This document shows, piece by piece, positions 1-7,891 of a DNA stretch of 36,023 nt. Position 1 is the first letter of the stretch. Every line of letters starts with the position of its first letter. Under the pieces are notes generated by a model that did not search any database, was not told the origin of the DNA, and saw nothing but the letters and a program-made list of their open reading frames with translations. This DNA comes from Pseudomonas kielensis (GTDB lineage: Bacteria > Pseudomonadota > Gammaproteobacteria > Pseudomonadales > Pseudomonadaceae). Location of the stretch: NCBI RefSeq assembly GCF_014236655.1, contig NZ_JACMYG010000041.1, forward strand, positions 1 to 36,023, read 5' to 3'. A program made the position numbers and the translations under genes.

Positions 1-36
1 ACTAGGGCCGGTTTTTTTATGCCTGAAACGCGTGGC

Positions 37-639
37 TTACAGCTTGCCAGCGTTCTCGGTCAGGTAAGCGGCAACGCCTTCTGGCGAAGCAGTCATACCT
101 TTGTCGCCTTTTTTCCAGTTGGCTGGGCAAACTTCGCCGTGCTCTTCGTGGAACTGCAGCGCGTCGACCAGGCGGATCAGCTCTTCCATGTTACGGCCCA
201 GTGGCAGGTCGTTGACGATCTGCGAGCGGACAACGCCTTTGTCGTCGATCAGGAACGCGCCACGGAAAGCCACGCCGCCTTCGGATTCAACGTCGTACGC
301 CTTGGCGATGTCGTGCTTCATGTCAGCAGCCATGATGTACTGGACCTGACCGATGCCGCCGGCATTGATCGGGGTGTTGCGCCAGGCGTTGTGGGTGAAG
401 TGCGAGTCGATCGACACCGCGATCACTTCCACGTTGCGCGCCTTGAAGTCAGCCATGCGGTGGTCCAGAGCGATCAGCTCGGACGGGCAAACGAAGGTGA
501 AGTCCAGCGGGTAGAAGAACACCAGGCCGTATTTGCCTTTGATGGCCGAGGACAGGGTGAAGCTGTCAACGATTTCGCCATTGCCGAGTACGGCCGGTAC
601 GGTGAAGTCAGGGGCTTGTTTGCCTACAAGTACGCTCAT
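37..639 (-). CDS. 2-Cys peroxiredoxin (AhpC/TSA family)
   Basis: A 200-residue cytosolic thiol peroxidase that reduces H2O2 and alkyl hydroperoxides. The peroxidatic site is T48-F-V-C51-P, the resolving cysteine is C171 in a second VCP motif, and a GGIG motif lies at 94-97. The length fits a typical 2-Cys Prx of the Prx1/AhpC class. The C-terminal Tyr-Phe pair of oxidation-sensitive family members is absent (the tail reads Tyr-Leu), so the enzyme is probably robust to overoxidation (inference). The start has a good AGGAG ribosome site 7 nt upstream. It is divergent from bfd and sits beside bacterioferritin, suggesting a link between iron storage and peroxide defence. In P. aeruginosa the principal AhpC is, from memory, a different locus, so I give no symbol. 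Confidence 0.93.
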   Translation of the reverse strand: MSVLVGKQAPDFTVPAVLGNGEIVDSFTLSSAIKGKYGLVFFYPLDFTFVCPSELIALDHRMADFKARNVEVIAVSIDSHFTHNAWRNTPINAGGIGQVQYIMAADMKHDIAKAYDVESEGGVAFRGAFLIDDKGVVRSQIVNDLPLGRNMEELIRLVDALQFHEEHGEVCPANWKKGDKGMTASPEGVAAYLTENAGKL

Positions 640-824
640 TGGATATCTCCTGGTGTAGTGCGTGAAGAAGGGTAGCGATCCAGTCTGCCGCCGGTAAACG
701 ACAGCTTCATGAATCGGCTACCGTTCGCAAAGACCGACCATCATACACTGCGTTTTTGACCTGTTGCCATGTAGCCGTTCGTCAGGCAAGCAGCGATCGA
801 TCACAACAGGCGCGGAAACCACTT

Positions 825-852
825 TGACAATCATTCTCGTTAACATTAAGAT
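825..852 (+). promoter_or_regulatory. bfd promoter with overlapping Fur box
   Basis: TTGACA (825-830) and TAAGAT (847-852) form a plausible sigma-70 promoter with 16-nt spacing. The 19-mer at 826-844 matches the Fur consensus (GATAATGATAATCATTATC) at 13 of 19 positions by my count. A Fur site over the -35 region predicts repression when iron is replete, which fits bfd, whose product mobilises iron from bacterioferritin during starvation. Confidence 0.65.
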
Positions 853-893
853 CCATCGCAATTGAGCCACAACCCGCGATAGGTTCTCACTCT

Positions 894-1112
894 ATGTATG
901 TCTGCCTCTGCACTGGCGTCACCGACGGCAAGATCCGCGATGCAATCTACGAAGGTTGCTGCAGCTACCGTGAGGTGCGCGAAGCCACCGGCGTTGCCAG
1001 CCAATGCGGCAAATGCGCCTGCCTTGCCAAGCAGGTGGTCCGCGAAACCCTCGCCGATCTGCAGATGAGCCAGGCGGCCATCCCCTATCCCGTAGAATTT
1101 TCCGCCGCATAA
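894..1112 (+). CDS. bfd: bacterioferritin-associated ferredoxin Bfd
   Basis: A 72-residue [2Fe-2S] protein. It carries the BFD-type cysteine ligands: C4 and C6 near the N-terminus (M-Y-V-C-L-C) and a C-x2-C pair (Q-C-G-K-C) around residues 38-41. Further cysteines lie at 22-23 and 43. Bfd docks on bacterioferritin and passes electrons from ferredoxin-NADP reductase through the haem to reduce and release stored iron. Neighbours support this: bacterioferritin is the next gene on the same strand and a Fur-like box lies about 50 nt upstream. A strong terminator follows 17 nt after the stop, so bfd is probably transcribed apart from bfr. That fits opposite needs: release in starvation, storage in excess. 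Confidence 0.93.
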   Translation: MYVCLCTGVTDGKIRDAIYEGCCSYREVREATGVASQCGKCACLAKQVVRETLADLQMSQAAIPYPVEFSAA

Positions 1113-1128
1113 GTAACCCATCTCAAAG

Positions 1129-1154
1129 AACCGGACTTAGTGTCCGGTTTTTTT
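1129..1154 (+). terminator. bfd intrinsic terminator
   Basis: The stem AACCGGAC/GTCCGGTT has a TTAGT loop and runs directly into a T tract. It lies just after bfd and separates it from bfr. The string CCGGTTTTTTTATGCCTG recurs at the extreme left edge (9-26), suggesting a similar terminator there. Confidence 0.85.
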
Positions 1155-1310
1155 ATGCCTGTAATTCAATCGCTTAGCGTCAGGATGCGGAACACAAACA
1201 TTCTTATTCCGATTAATTTTTATATATTATTCAATAACTTAGGTTTGACACTAAGAAGTTGCAGGCTCAGACTCCGCCTTATATACCGCACTTAAGGACA
1301 GGACCCCATC

Positions 1311-1781
1311 ATGAAAGGCGACGTAACAGTCATCCAGCATCTCAACAAGATCCTTGCCAATGAGCTGGTCGCAATTAATCAGTACTTCCTGCATGCCCGC
1401 ATGTACGAAGATTGGGGCCTGAACAAGCTGGGCAAGCACGAGTACAAAGAATCCATCGACGAGATGAAACACGCGGACAAGCTGATCAAGCGCATCCTGT
1501 TTCTTGAAGGCCTGCCAAACGTCCAGGACCTGGGCAAGCTGCACATCGGTGAACACACCAAGGAAATGCTCGAGTGCGACCTGCGCATCGAGCGCACCGG
1601 TCACGCCGACCTGAAGACCGCCATCGCCCACTGCGAGACCGTCGGCGACTTCGGCAGCCGTGAACTGCTCGAAGACATTCTCGAGTCCGAGGAAGAACAT
1701 ATCGACTGGCTGGAAACCCAACTGGGCCTGATCGATAAAGTCGGCATCGAGAACTATCTGCAATCGCAGATGGGTGAATAA
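1311..1781 (+). CDS. bfr: bacterioferritin (haem-binding ferritin)
   Basis: A 156-residue four-helix subunit of the 24-mer iron storage shell. All dinuclear ferroxidase ligands are visible at canonical numbering: E18, E51, H54, E94, E127 and H130. M52, the axial ligand of the intersubunit haem, is also present, so this is the haem-type Bfr rather than a plain ferritin. The paralogue partnered with Bfd in P. aeruginosa is called BfrB (recalled); the same bfd-bfr pairing here suggests equivalence. The start is supported by AAGGACAGGA 7-16 nt upstream. The gene is flanked by strong terminators on both sides, so it is probably monocistronic. Confidence 0.95.
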   Translation: MKGDVTVIQHLNKILANELVAINQYFLHARMYEDWGLNKLGKHEYKESIDEMKHADKLIKRILFLEGLPNVQDLGKLHIGEHTKEMLECDLRIERTGHADLKTAIAHCETVGDFGSRELLEDILESEEEHIDWLETQLGLIDKVGIENYLQSQMGE

Positions 1782-1798
1782 CACCAAGTTAACGCCCA

Positions 1799-1841
1799 TT
1801 AAAAAAGCCCCGCCCTCTTATCGAGAGGCGGGGCTTTTTTT
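1799..1841. terminator. bidirectional terminator between bfr and grxD
   Basis: GCCCCGCC (1807-1814) pairs with GGCGGGGC (1827-1834). The hairpin is flanked by an A tract on the left and a T tract on the right, so it can stop bfr transcription on the plus strand and grxD transcription on the minus strand. Confidence 0.85.
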
Positions 1842-1854
1842 GATCCGCAGCAAG

Positions 1855-1882
1855 TGTTCGCTGGCAAGCCAGCGCCTACACC
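1855..1882. repeat. REP-like palindrome
   Basis: A perfect inverted repeat CGCTGGC-AA-GCCAGCG (1859-1874) is followed by CTACA. It resembles the 'CGCTGGCAAGCCAGC' class of short dispersed Pseudomonas palindromes (from memory). It lies between the bfr terminator and the grxD stop. Confidence 0.55.
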
Positions 1883-1884
1883 AC

Positions 1885-2226
1885 TTAGGCTTCGGTCTTG
1901 CCGGCAGCAGCCTTTTCCACAGCAGCCTTGATGGTCGCCTGCAGCGAACCGTCGGCAGCCATTTCGGTCATGATGTCGCTACCGCCAACCAATTCACCAC
2001 CGACCCACAGCTGTGGGAAGGTTGGCCAGTTGGCGTACTTTGGCAGGTTGGCGCGGATTTCCGGGTTCTGCAGGATGTCCACGTAAGCGAACTTCTCACC
2101 ACAGCCCATGACAGCCTGCGCGGCTTTCGCGGAGAAGCCACATTGTGGGGCATTCGGCGAGCCTTTCATGTAAAGCAGAATGGTGTTGTTGGCAATCTGC
2201 TCTTTAATCGTTTCGATGATATCCAT
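1885..2226 (-). CDS. grxD: monothiol glutaredoxin Grx4/GrxD family
   Basis: A 113-residue single-domain monothiol glutaredoxin. The active site is C29-G-F-S in the M-K-G-S-P-N-A-P-Q-C-G-F-S context, with K21 upstream. The W-P-T-F-P-Q-L-W and G-G-S-D-I motifs form the glutathione-binding groove. CGFS glutaredoxins bind a bridging [2Fe-2S] cluster with glutathione and act in cluster trafficking and iron sensing rather than general disulphide reduction. It shares a bidirectional terminator with bfr. The location next to bfd and bfr fits a cytosolic iron-handling block. The C-terminal tail (about residues 104-113) is Ala/Lys-rich and probably disordered. Confidence 0.95.
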   Translation of the reverse strand: MDIIETIKEQIANNTILLYMKGSPNAPQCGFSAKAAQAVMGCGEKFAYVDILQNPEIRANLPKYANWPTFPQLWVGGELVGGSDIMTEMAADGSLQATIKAAVEKAAAGKTEA

Positions 2227-2323
2227 GGAGCACCTCGGCTGAACTTTCCGACTCAGTTGTCGGCACGGTGGCGCATTGTAACGGAAAGACCGGCGCGATG
2301 CTCGGTCTCCCCGACAGACATGC

Positions 2324-4432
2324 CTAGGCCGCAGCCACCGTCACCGGCACACCATTGAGTGCGGCGTTGCCCGACAACTCATCCAGCTGACGCTCATCCG
2401 TCAGGTCGTTGGCGCTGGCCCCCGGTTGCGCCGTGGCGATGCCCATCTGCACCCCAGGCCGGGCATGGCCCCAGCCATGGGGCAGGCTGACCACGCCCCT
2501 CATCATCTCGAGACTGCCCAGCACCTCGACTTCGATCTCGCCGACCCGCGAACTGACCCGCACCCGCTGACCGTCGCTGAGCCCGCGCTGGGCGAGGTCG
2601 TCCGGATGCATCAACAACTGATGCCGCGGCTTGCCCTTCACCAGGCGGTGGTAGTTGTGCATCCACGAATTGTTGCTGCGCACATGGCGTCGGCCAATCA
2701 TCACCAACTCATCCGCCGCCGGCGCTTGCAACGCGGCAAAGCGCTGCAGATCCGCGAGAATCGCCGCTGGCGCCGCTTGCACGTGCTGATTGGCCGTTTT
2801 CAGGCGTGGCCCCAGGTTGGCCTTCAGCGGCCCCAGATCGACGCCATGGGGATGATCGAACAGGCGGGTCACCGAGAGTTTGTACTGGGAGGCATCACCG
2901 TAGCGACCGGCACGCAAGGCAAAGTCGATCATCTGTGCCGGCGGCAGCGTCGGCTTGAGCTCCTTGCCCGTCCTGGCCGCAAAGGCCTTGGCCAGGCCGA
3001 CGAAGATTTCCCAATCATGCAGCGCGCCCGCGGGCTTGGGCAGGATCGCCCGGTTGAAGCGGCTGACATTGCGCACCGCGAACATATTGAACGTGGTGTC
3101 GTAATGATCGTTTTCCAACGCCGAGGTCGAAGGCAGGATCAGGTCCGCATAACGCGTGGTTTCGTTGATGTACAGGTCAATGCTGACCATGAACTCCAGC
3201 CCGTCCAGCGCCTGCTCCAGTTGCCGGCCATTGGGCGTCGACAACACCGGATTGCCAGCCACCGTGATCAGCGCGCGAATCTGCCCCTCGCCGCCGGTGA
3301 GCATTTCTTCGGCCAGGGCCGACACCGGCAACTCACCGGCGTATTCCGGCCGCCCGGAGACCCGGCTTTGCCACAAATTGAAATGCCCGCCTGAGGTCGA
3401 CGCCACCAGATCAACCGCAGGTTCCGTGCACAGCGCCCCGCCGACCCGGTCCAGATTGCCGGTAACCAGGTTGATCAACTGCACCAGCCAATGACACAAA
3501 GTGCCAAAGGCCTGGGTCGAAACCCCCATGCGCCCATAACAAACCGCCGTCGGCGCGGCGGCAAAATCCCGCGCCAATTGGCGGATCTGCTCGGCAGGCA
3601 CCGCACACAACGGGCTCATGGCCTCGGCATTGAACGGCGCAATCGCCTGGCGTACTTGATCCAGCCCATCCACTGGCAAATGACTGTCGCGGCTCAGGCC
3701 TTCGCTGAACAAGGTATTGAGCACGCCAAACAGCAACGCCGCATCGCCCCCGGGTCGGACAAAAATATGCTGGTCGGCCATCGCGGCCGTCTCGCTGCGC
3801 CGCGGATCGACCACCACCACTTTGCCGCCACGCGCCTGGATCGCCTTCAAGCGTTTTTCCACATCCGGCACCGTCATGATGCTGCCGTTGGACGCCAGCG
3901 GATTGCCGCCCAGGATCAGCATGAAATCGGTGTGATCGATGTCGGGGATCGGCAGCAGCAACCCGTGGCCATACATCAAGTGACTGGTCAGGTGATGGGG
4001 CAACTGGTCCACGGACGTCGCGGAGAAGCGATTGCGGCTCTTCAACAACCCGAGGAAATAATTGCTGTGGGTCATCAGCCCGTAGTTATGCACGCTGGGG
4101 TTGCCCTGATACACCGCCACCGCGTTCTGCCCATGACGCTCCTGAATCGTCGCCAGGCGCTCGGCGACCAGGGCAAAAGCCTCGTCCCAGCCAATCGCCT
4201 GCCACTCGTTCCCGACGCGCTGCATAGGCTGGCGCAGGCGATCGGGATCGTTCTGGATATCCTGCAACGCCACCGCCTTGGGACAGATATGACCCCGACT
4301 GAAGCTGTCCAGCGGGTCGCCCTTGATCGAGGTGATCTGCAGGCCCGCGCTGTCGCTGGCGGTGGTTTCGATGGTCAAGCCGCAGATGGCTTCACACAGG
4401 TGGCAGGCACGGTGGTTAAGAGTCTTGGTCAT
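2324..4432 (-). CDS. molybdopterin-dependent oxidoreductase, single subunit
   Basis: A 702-residue protein of the DMSO reductase/formate dehydrogenase-alpha superfamily. An N-terminal [4Fe-4S] motif is formed by C10, C13, C17 and C50. The molybdopterin-binding domain follows, with G-N-P-L-A-S-N-G and V-V-D-P-R-R-S-E-T segments. The C-terminal dinucleotide-binding (Molydop_binding) domain covers about residues 590-690. There is no twin-arginine signal, so it should be cytoplasmic. No iron-sulphur or membrane subunit gene is adjacent, so its electron partner and substrate are unknown. Aligning by eye to formate dehydrogenase H places D142 at the metal-ligand position usually held by Cys or Sec. 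I chose the ATG at 4432, whose product begins directly ahead of the cluster motif. An upstream in-frame ATG at 4510 adds 26 unlikely residues. Confidence 0.85.
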   Translation of the reverse strand: MTKTLNHRACHLCEAICGLTIETTASDSAGLQITSIKGDPLDSFSRGHICPKAVALQDIQNDPDRLRQPMQRVGNEWQAIGWDEAFALVAERLATIQERHGQNAVAVYQGNPSVHNYGLMTHSNYFLGLLKSRNRFSATSVDQLPHHLTSHLMYGHGLLLPIPDIDHTDFMLILGGNPLASNGSIMTVPDVEKRLKAIQARGGKVVVVDPRRSETAAMADQHIFVRPGGDAALLFGVLNTLFSEGLSRDSHLPVDGLDQVRQAIAPFNAEAMSPLCAVPAEQIRQLARDFAAAPTAVCYGRMGVSTQAFGTLCHWLVQLINLVTGNLDRVGGALCTEPAVDLVASTSGGHFNLWQSRVSGRPEYAGELPVSALAEEMLTGGEGQIRALITVAGNPVLSTPNGRQLEQALDGLEFMVSIDLYINETTRYADLILPSTSALENDHYDTTFNMFAVRNVSRFNRAILPKPAGALHDWEIFVGLAKAFAARTGKELKPTLPPAQMIDFALRAGRYGDASQYKLSVTRLFDHPHGVDLGPLKANLGPRLKTANQHVQAAPAAILADLQRFAALQAPAADELVMIGRRHVRSNNSWMHNYHRLVKGKPRHQLLMHPDDLAQRGLSDGQRVRVSSRVGEIEVEVLGSLEMMRGVVSLPHGWGHARPGVQMGIATAQPGASANDLTDERQLDELSGNAALNGVPVTVAAA

Positions 4433-4884
4433 GGCCAGTCTCTGTTTTATTCGGGGCAACCAGGGCGCGGTTGCGGGAGTAAAACTATGGGCCGAGTCCG
4501 CCCCCTGCACCAGCGACGTTCATCTTGTGAATCGACGGCCATCAGGCCTGCCGATAGCGCCCTGCTACCGGGCGACCGGCAGGGCGAAAACCGACCGCTA
4601 CGCCCGCCCATGCGCTGCGCTCGATTGCCAAGGCGCGCGGGGGCAGTGTACAAAGGGCTTGCTGCTGTCAGGAAACAGGCTTCAAAAGCGCTACTGCGGT
4701 CACCCCGTAGCCCCTCTGAAATCCCCTAAACACCGTAGCCTATTGGTAAGACGCGACATTTAATGTCAATATTGCGCCTTCCCCTATTTCGTCGCCCCGT
4801 GCGGCTTACGCCGCAGGTCTCGCCCGTTTTTTTAATTAAACAAGGCTTTGAGTATCTGCGGTCCGTTGCAAAAGGTAGTCAATG
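4433..4884. other. divergent intergenic region between the oxidoreductase and argF
   Basis: About 450 bases without a convincing gene. It holds a nested hairpin at 4547-4583 (CCTGCCG/CGGCAGG with an inner CGCCC/GGGCG stem). A second hairpin, GCGGC-TTAC-GCCGC, lies near 4802-4815, followed ten bases later by a T-rich stretch upstream of argF. AT-rich sequence at 4739-4772 probably holds promoters. A minus-strand TTGACA at 4764-4769 is one candidate -35 for the oxidoreductase. Short frames here have no recognisable product. Confidence 0.4.
4743..4758 (-). promoter_or_regulatory. possible ArgR half-site
   Basis: On the minus strand this reads TGTCGC-N8-AA, the half-site recalled for the AraC-type ArgR of P. 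aeruginosa, about 125 nt upstream of argF. A second half-site in the expected direct-repeat register (near 4774-4779) keeps only four of six bases, so occupancy is uncertain. A single match of this length could be chance. Confidence 0.3.
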
Positions 4885-5805
4885 ATGAGCGCAAGGCACT
4901 TTCTCTCCCTGATGGATTGCACGCCCGAAGAGCTGGTCAGCGTGATCCGTCGAGGCATTGAGCTCAAAGACCTGCGTAACCGCGGCGTACTGTTCGAGCC
5001 GTTGAAAAACCGCGTCCTGGGGATGATCTTCGAGAAGTCCTCGACCCGGACTCGCCTGTCGTTCGAAGCCGGCATGATCCAGCTCGGCGGCCAGGCCATC
5101 TTCCTCTCGCCGCGCGACACCCAACTGGGCCGTGGCGAGCCGATTGGCGACTGCGCCATCGTCATGTCGCGCATGCTCGACGCCGTGATGATCCGCACCT
5201 TTGCCCACAGCACCCTGACCGAATTCGCCGCCAACTCCCGCGTGCCAGTGATCAACGGCCTGTCCGATGACCTGCACCCGTGCCAGTTGCTGGCCGACAT
5301 GCAAACCTTCCTTGAGCACCGTGGTTCGATCCAGGGCAAGACCGTGGCCTGGATCGGCGACGGCAACAACATGTGCAACAGCTATATAGAAGCGGCCATC
5401 CAGTTCGACTTCCAGTTGCGCATCGCCTGCCCCGAGGGCTACGAGCCGAACCCGCAGTTCGTGGCGGCGGCTGGCGATCGCGTGACCATCGTCCGCGACC
5501 CCAAGGATGCCGTGCGTGGCGCGCACCTGGTGAGCACCGATGTCTGGACCTCCATGGGCCAGGAAGAAGAAACAGCCAAGCGCCTCAAACTGTTTGCGCC
5601 CTACCAGGTCAACCGCGCCCTGCTCGACCTGGCGGCCGAAGATGTCCTGTTCATGCACTGCCTGCCGGCTCACCGCGGCGAAGAAATCAGCCTCGACCTG
5701 CTCGACGACGGCCGCTCAGTGGCCTGGGACCAGGCAGAAAACCGCCTGCACGCGCAAAAGGCCTTGCTCGAATTCCTCGTTCCCCCGGCGTACCACCACG
5801 CATGA
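4885..5805 (+). CDS. argF: anabolic ornithine carbamoyltransferase
   Basis: A 306-residue cytosolic enzyme converting ornithine and carbamoyl phosphate to citrulline in arginine biosynthesis. The carbamoyl-phosphate loop S-S-T-R-T-R lies at about residues 52-57. H-P-C-Q and the ornithine-binding F-M-H-C-L-P-A-H-R segment follow in order near residues 130 and 270. Length matches the family. An ATG one codon upstream (4882) is equally close to the AAGG ribosome site; I prefer 4885 because it matches the usual M-S-A-R-H-F start of pseudomonad ArgF (recalled). The stop overlaps the next start (ATGA), so the downstream ATPase is translationally coupled. A possible ArgR half-site lies upstream. Confidence 0.95.
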   Translation: MSARHFLSLMDCTPEELVSVIRRGIELKDLRNRGVLFEPLKNRVLGMIFEKSSTRTRLSFEAGMIQLGGQAIFLSPRDTQLGRGEPIGDCAIVMSRMLDAVMIRTFAHSTLTEFAANSRVPVINGLSDDLHPCQLLADMQTFLEHRGSIQGKTVAWIGDGNNMCNSYIEAAIQFDFQLRIACPEGYEPNPQFVAAAGDRVTIVRDPKDAVRGAHLVSTDVWTSMGQEEETAKRLKLFAPYQVNRALLDLAAEDVLFMHCLPAHRGEEISLDLLDDGRSVAWDQAENRLHAQKALLEFLVPPAYHHA

Positions 5806-6911
5806 GTCATACACTACTGCTGAACCTGCGCAACCTGGCCTGCGGCTACCAGGACCAGCGCGTTGTACAGAACCTCAACCTGCACCTCAATGCCGGCGAC
5901 ATTGGCTGCCTGCTCGGCTCCTCCGGCTGTGGCAAGACCACCACCCTGCGAGCCATCGCCGGCTTTGAACCCGTCCACGAAGGGGAAATCCAACTGGCGG
6001 GAGAGACCATCTCCAGCGCCGGTTTCACCCTCGCGCCGGAGAAACGGCGGATCGGCATGGTGTTCCAGGACTACGCACTGTTCCCGCACCTGAGCGTGGC
6101 GGACAACATCGCCTTCGGCATTCGCAAGCATCCGAACAAAGACCGGGTCACCGCCGAGATGCTCGAACTGGTGAACCTGAAGAACCTCGGCAAGCGCTTC
6201 CCCCACGAACTCTCCGGCGGCCAACAGCAACGGGTAGCCCTGGCCCGCGCACTGGCACCGGAGCCGCAACTGCTGCTGCTCGATGAACCCTTCTCCAACC
6301 TCGATGGTGAACTGCGCCGCAAGCTCAGCCACGAAGTCCGTGACATCCTCAAGAGCCGTGGCACCAGTGCGATTCTGGTGACCCACGACCAGGAGGAAGC
6401 CTTCGCGGTCAGCGATCAGGTCGGGGTATTCAAGGAAGGTCGACTGGAGCAGTGGGACACGCCCTACAACCTGTACCACGAGCCCCTGACACCGTTTGTC
6501 GCCAGCTTTATCGGCCAGGGCTACTTCATTCGTGGCCAGTTGCAGACCCCAGAGTCGGTGCAGACCGAACTCGGCGAGCTGCGTGGCAACCGCGCCTACA
6601 CCTGGCCGACCGGTGGCGCCGTGGACGTGCTGCTACGTCCCGACGATATCGTCTACGCCCCGGACAGTGCGCTGAAAGCCCGGATCATCGGCAAGACCTT
6701 CCTTGGCGCCTCGACGTTGTACCGCCTGCAACTGCCCACCGGCAGCCAGCTCGAATCGATCTTCCCAAGCCACGCCGATCACTTGGTGGGTGACGATGTC
6801 GGCATTCGCGTGGCCGCCGAACACCTGGTGCTGTTCCAGGCATCCGGCAGCACCGCGGCACAGATTCCAGCCGTTGAATCCGGAGTCCGCCGGTACAGCC
6901 AGGCCAGTTGA
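5802..6911 (+). CDS. ABC transporter ATP-binding protein (FbpC/PotA-like)
   Basis: A 369-residue ATPase. Walker A G-S-S-G-C-G-K-T-T is at 39-47, the signature L-S-G-G-Q at 137-141 and Walker B L-L-L-L-D-E at 157-162. The H-loop lies in V-T-H-D-Q-E-E-A-F. A C-terminal TOBE-like region of about 120 residues is typical of iron(III), spermidine/putrescine or sulphate importers. The start overlaps the argF stop as ATGA, implying one mRNA. No permease or binding-protein gene is adjacent, so its membrane partners must lie elsewhere and the substrate cannot be assigned. A basic polyamine or amino acid substrate would fit argF; iron would fit FbpC-like features. In-frame sequence upstream of 5802 lies inside argF and is not part of this gene. 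Confidence 0.88.
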   Translation: MSHTLLLNLRNLACGYQDQRVVQNLNLHLNAGDIGCLLGSSGCGKTTTLRAIAGFEPVHEGEIQLAGETISSAGFTLAPEKRRIGMVFQDYALFPHLSVADNIAFGIRKHPNKDRVTAEMLELVNLKNLGKRFPHELSGGQQQRVALARALAPEPQLLLLDEPFSNLDGELRRKLSHEVRDILKSRGTSAILVTHDQEEAFAVSDQVGVFKEGRLEQWDTPYNLYHEPLTPFVASFIGQGYFIRGQLQTPESVQTELGELRGNRAYTWPTGGAVDVLLRPDDIVYAPDSALKARIIGKTFLGASTLYRLQLPTGSQLESIFPSHADHLVGDDVGIRVAAEHLVLFQASGSTAAQIPAVESGVRRYSQAS

Positions 6912-6954
6912 TCCTCAAGGGTGCATGCACAATCTGCGCGCACCAAGAACCACC

Positions 6955-6993
6955 GTGGGAGCGAGCGGAATACCGCCCGCTTCGCGCCTACGC
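6955..6993. repeat. REP-like element
   Basis: GTGGGAGCGAGCGG-AATA-CCGCCCGC forms an imperfect hairpin, then TTCGCGCCTACGC. It begins with the GTGGGAGCGAGC core shared with elements at 17454, 12073 and 35515, but the second half has diverged. It lies between two convergent genes. Confidence 0.6.
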
Positions 6994-7010
6994 AAGCCGC
7001 GACGTCAGTC

Positions 7011-7793
7011 TCAGCCCAGCAGCAACGTCCCGCTGGCCACCAGCGTCGCAGCCCCGCCAATCTTCACCCGATCGCCTTCCAGGCGGCAGAGCAACTCCCC
7101 GCCCCGCGCCGAACACTGGTAGGCCGTCAGACTGGTTTTATCCAGTTGCTGCGCCCAGTAAGGAATCAGCAGGCAATGGGTCGAGCCGGTGACAGGGTCT
7201 TCGTTGATGCCGATGGCCGGGGCAAAATAGCGCGAGACAAAATCATGTTGCGTGCCGCGTGCGGTGACAATTGCCCCCAGCCAAGGCAACTTCGCCAGGG
7301 CCGCCATGTCCGGCTGGCATTCGCGCACAGCCTGCTCCGACTCAAGCACCACAAACAACTCGTTGGAGCCCAGCACTTCCACGGGCTGAACCCCCAGCGC
7401 TGCGGCAATCAGCGGATTGGCCGCCACACCACTCGGCGTGATCCTCGGGAAATCCAGCCACAGCCGCCCACCTTCGCGGGTCACGCGCAATGGCCCGGAC
7501 TTGCTGATGAAATCCAGGCTTTCCAGTGGCTCTTCATACAGGTCGAACAACACATGGGCGCTGGCCAGGGTCGCGTGGCCGCACAACGGCACTTCCGTGG
7601 TCGGGGTGAACCAGCGGATATGCCAACCCTGGGCCTCACGCACCACAAACGCGGTCTCGGCGAGGTTGTGCTCGGCGGCGATGTTCTGCATCAGCTCATC
7701 ACTGAGCCAGGCCTCGAGTCGGTAAACCATCGCCGGGTTGCCACTGAACGGACGGTCGCTGAAGGCATCGACCTGATGAAACGCTAACTCCAT
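7011..7793 (-). CDS. PhzF-family isomerase-like protein
   Basis: A 260-residue protein of the PhzF/YddE fold, two pseudo-symmetric halves related to diaminopimelate epimerase. The N-terminal H-Q-V-D-A-F…G-N-P-A motif is present, with E46 in A-E-T-A-F, the position of the catalytic Glu of PhzF. C-G-H-A-T-L-A-S-A and the C-terminal D-P-V-T-G-S-T-H-C complete the active site. Known relatives catalyse proton-shift isomerisations such as in phenazine synthesis. No phenazine genes are nearby, so this is a housekeeping paralogue of unknown substrate. The ATG at 7793 has a strong AAAGGAGAG ribosome site; a further upstream in-frame ATG at 7895 would overlap the next gene and is rejected. Confidence 0.85.
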   Translation of the reverse strand: MELAFHQVDAFSDRPFSGNPAMVYRLEAWLSDELMQNIAAEHNLAETAFVVREAQGWHIRWFTPTTEVPLCGHATLASAHVLFDLYEEPLESLDFISKSGPLRVTREGGRLWLDFPRITPSGVAANPLIAAALGVQPVEVLGSNELFVVLESEQAVRECQPDMAALAKLPWLGAIVTARGTQHDFVSRYFAPAIGINEDPVTGSTHCLLIPYWAQQLDKTSLTAYQCSARGGELLCRLEGDRVKIGGAATLVASGTLLLG

Positions 7794-7891
7794 GATTGCT
7801 CTCCTTTTGTGTAGGCGAGCACGAGCATGCGGCAGCGCTGGTTGGGTTGCCAGTGACAGAGCCCGTGGATTTTCACCATACAGCCAATGGG

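Noticed and set aside
1239..1256. CTTAG-N8-CTAAG inverted repeat upstream of bfr
   Set aside because: Short, AT-rich and unlike any operator I know for this gene; could be chance.
2426..4729. Long plus-strand open frames opposite the molybdopterin oxidoreductase
   Set aside because: Arg/His/Gln-rich products typical of antisense reading; the minus-strand gene has a complete domain set.
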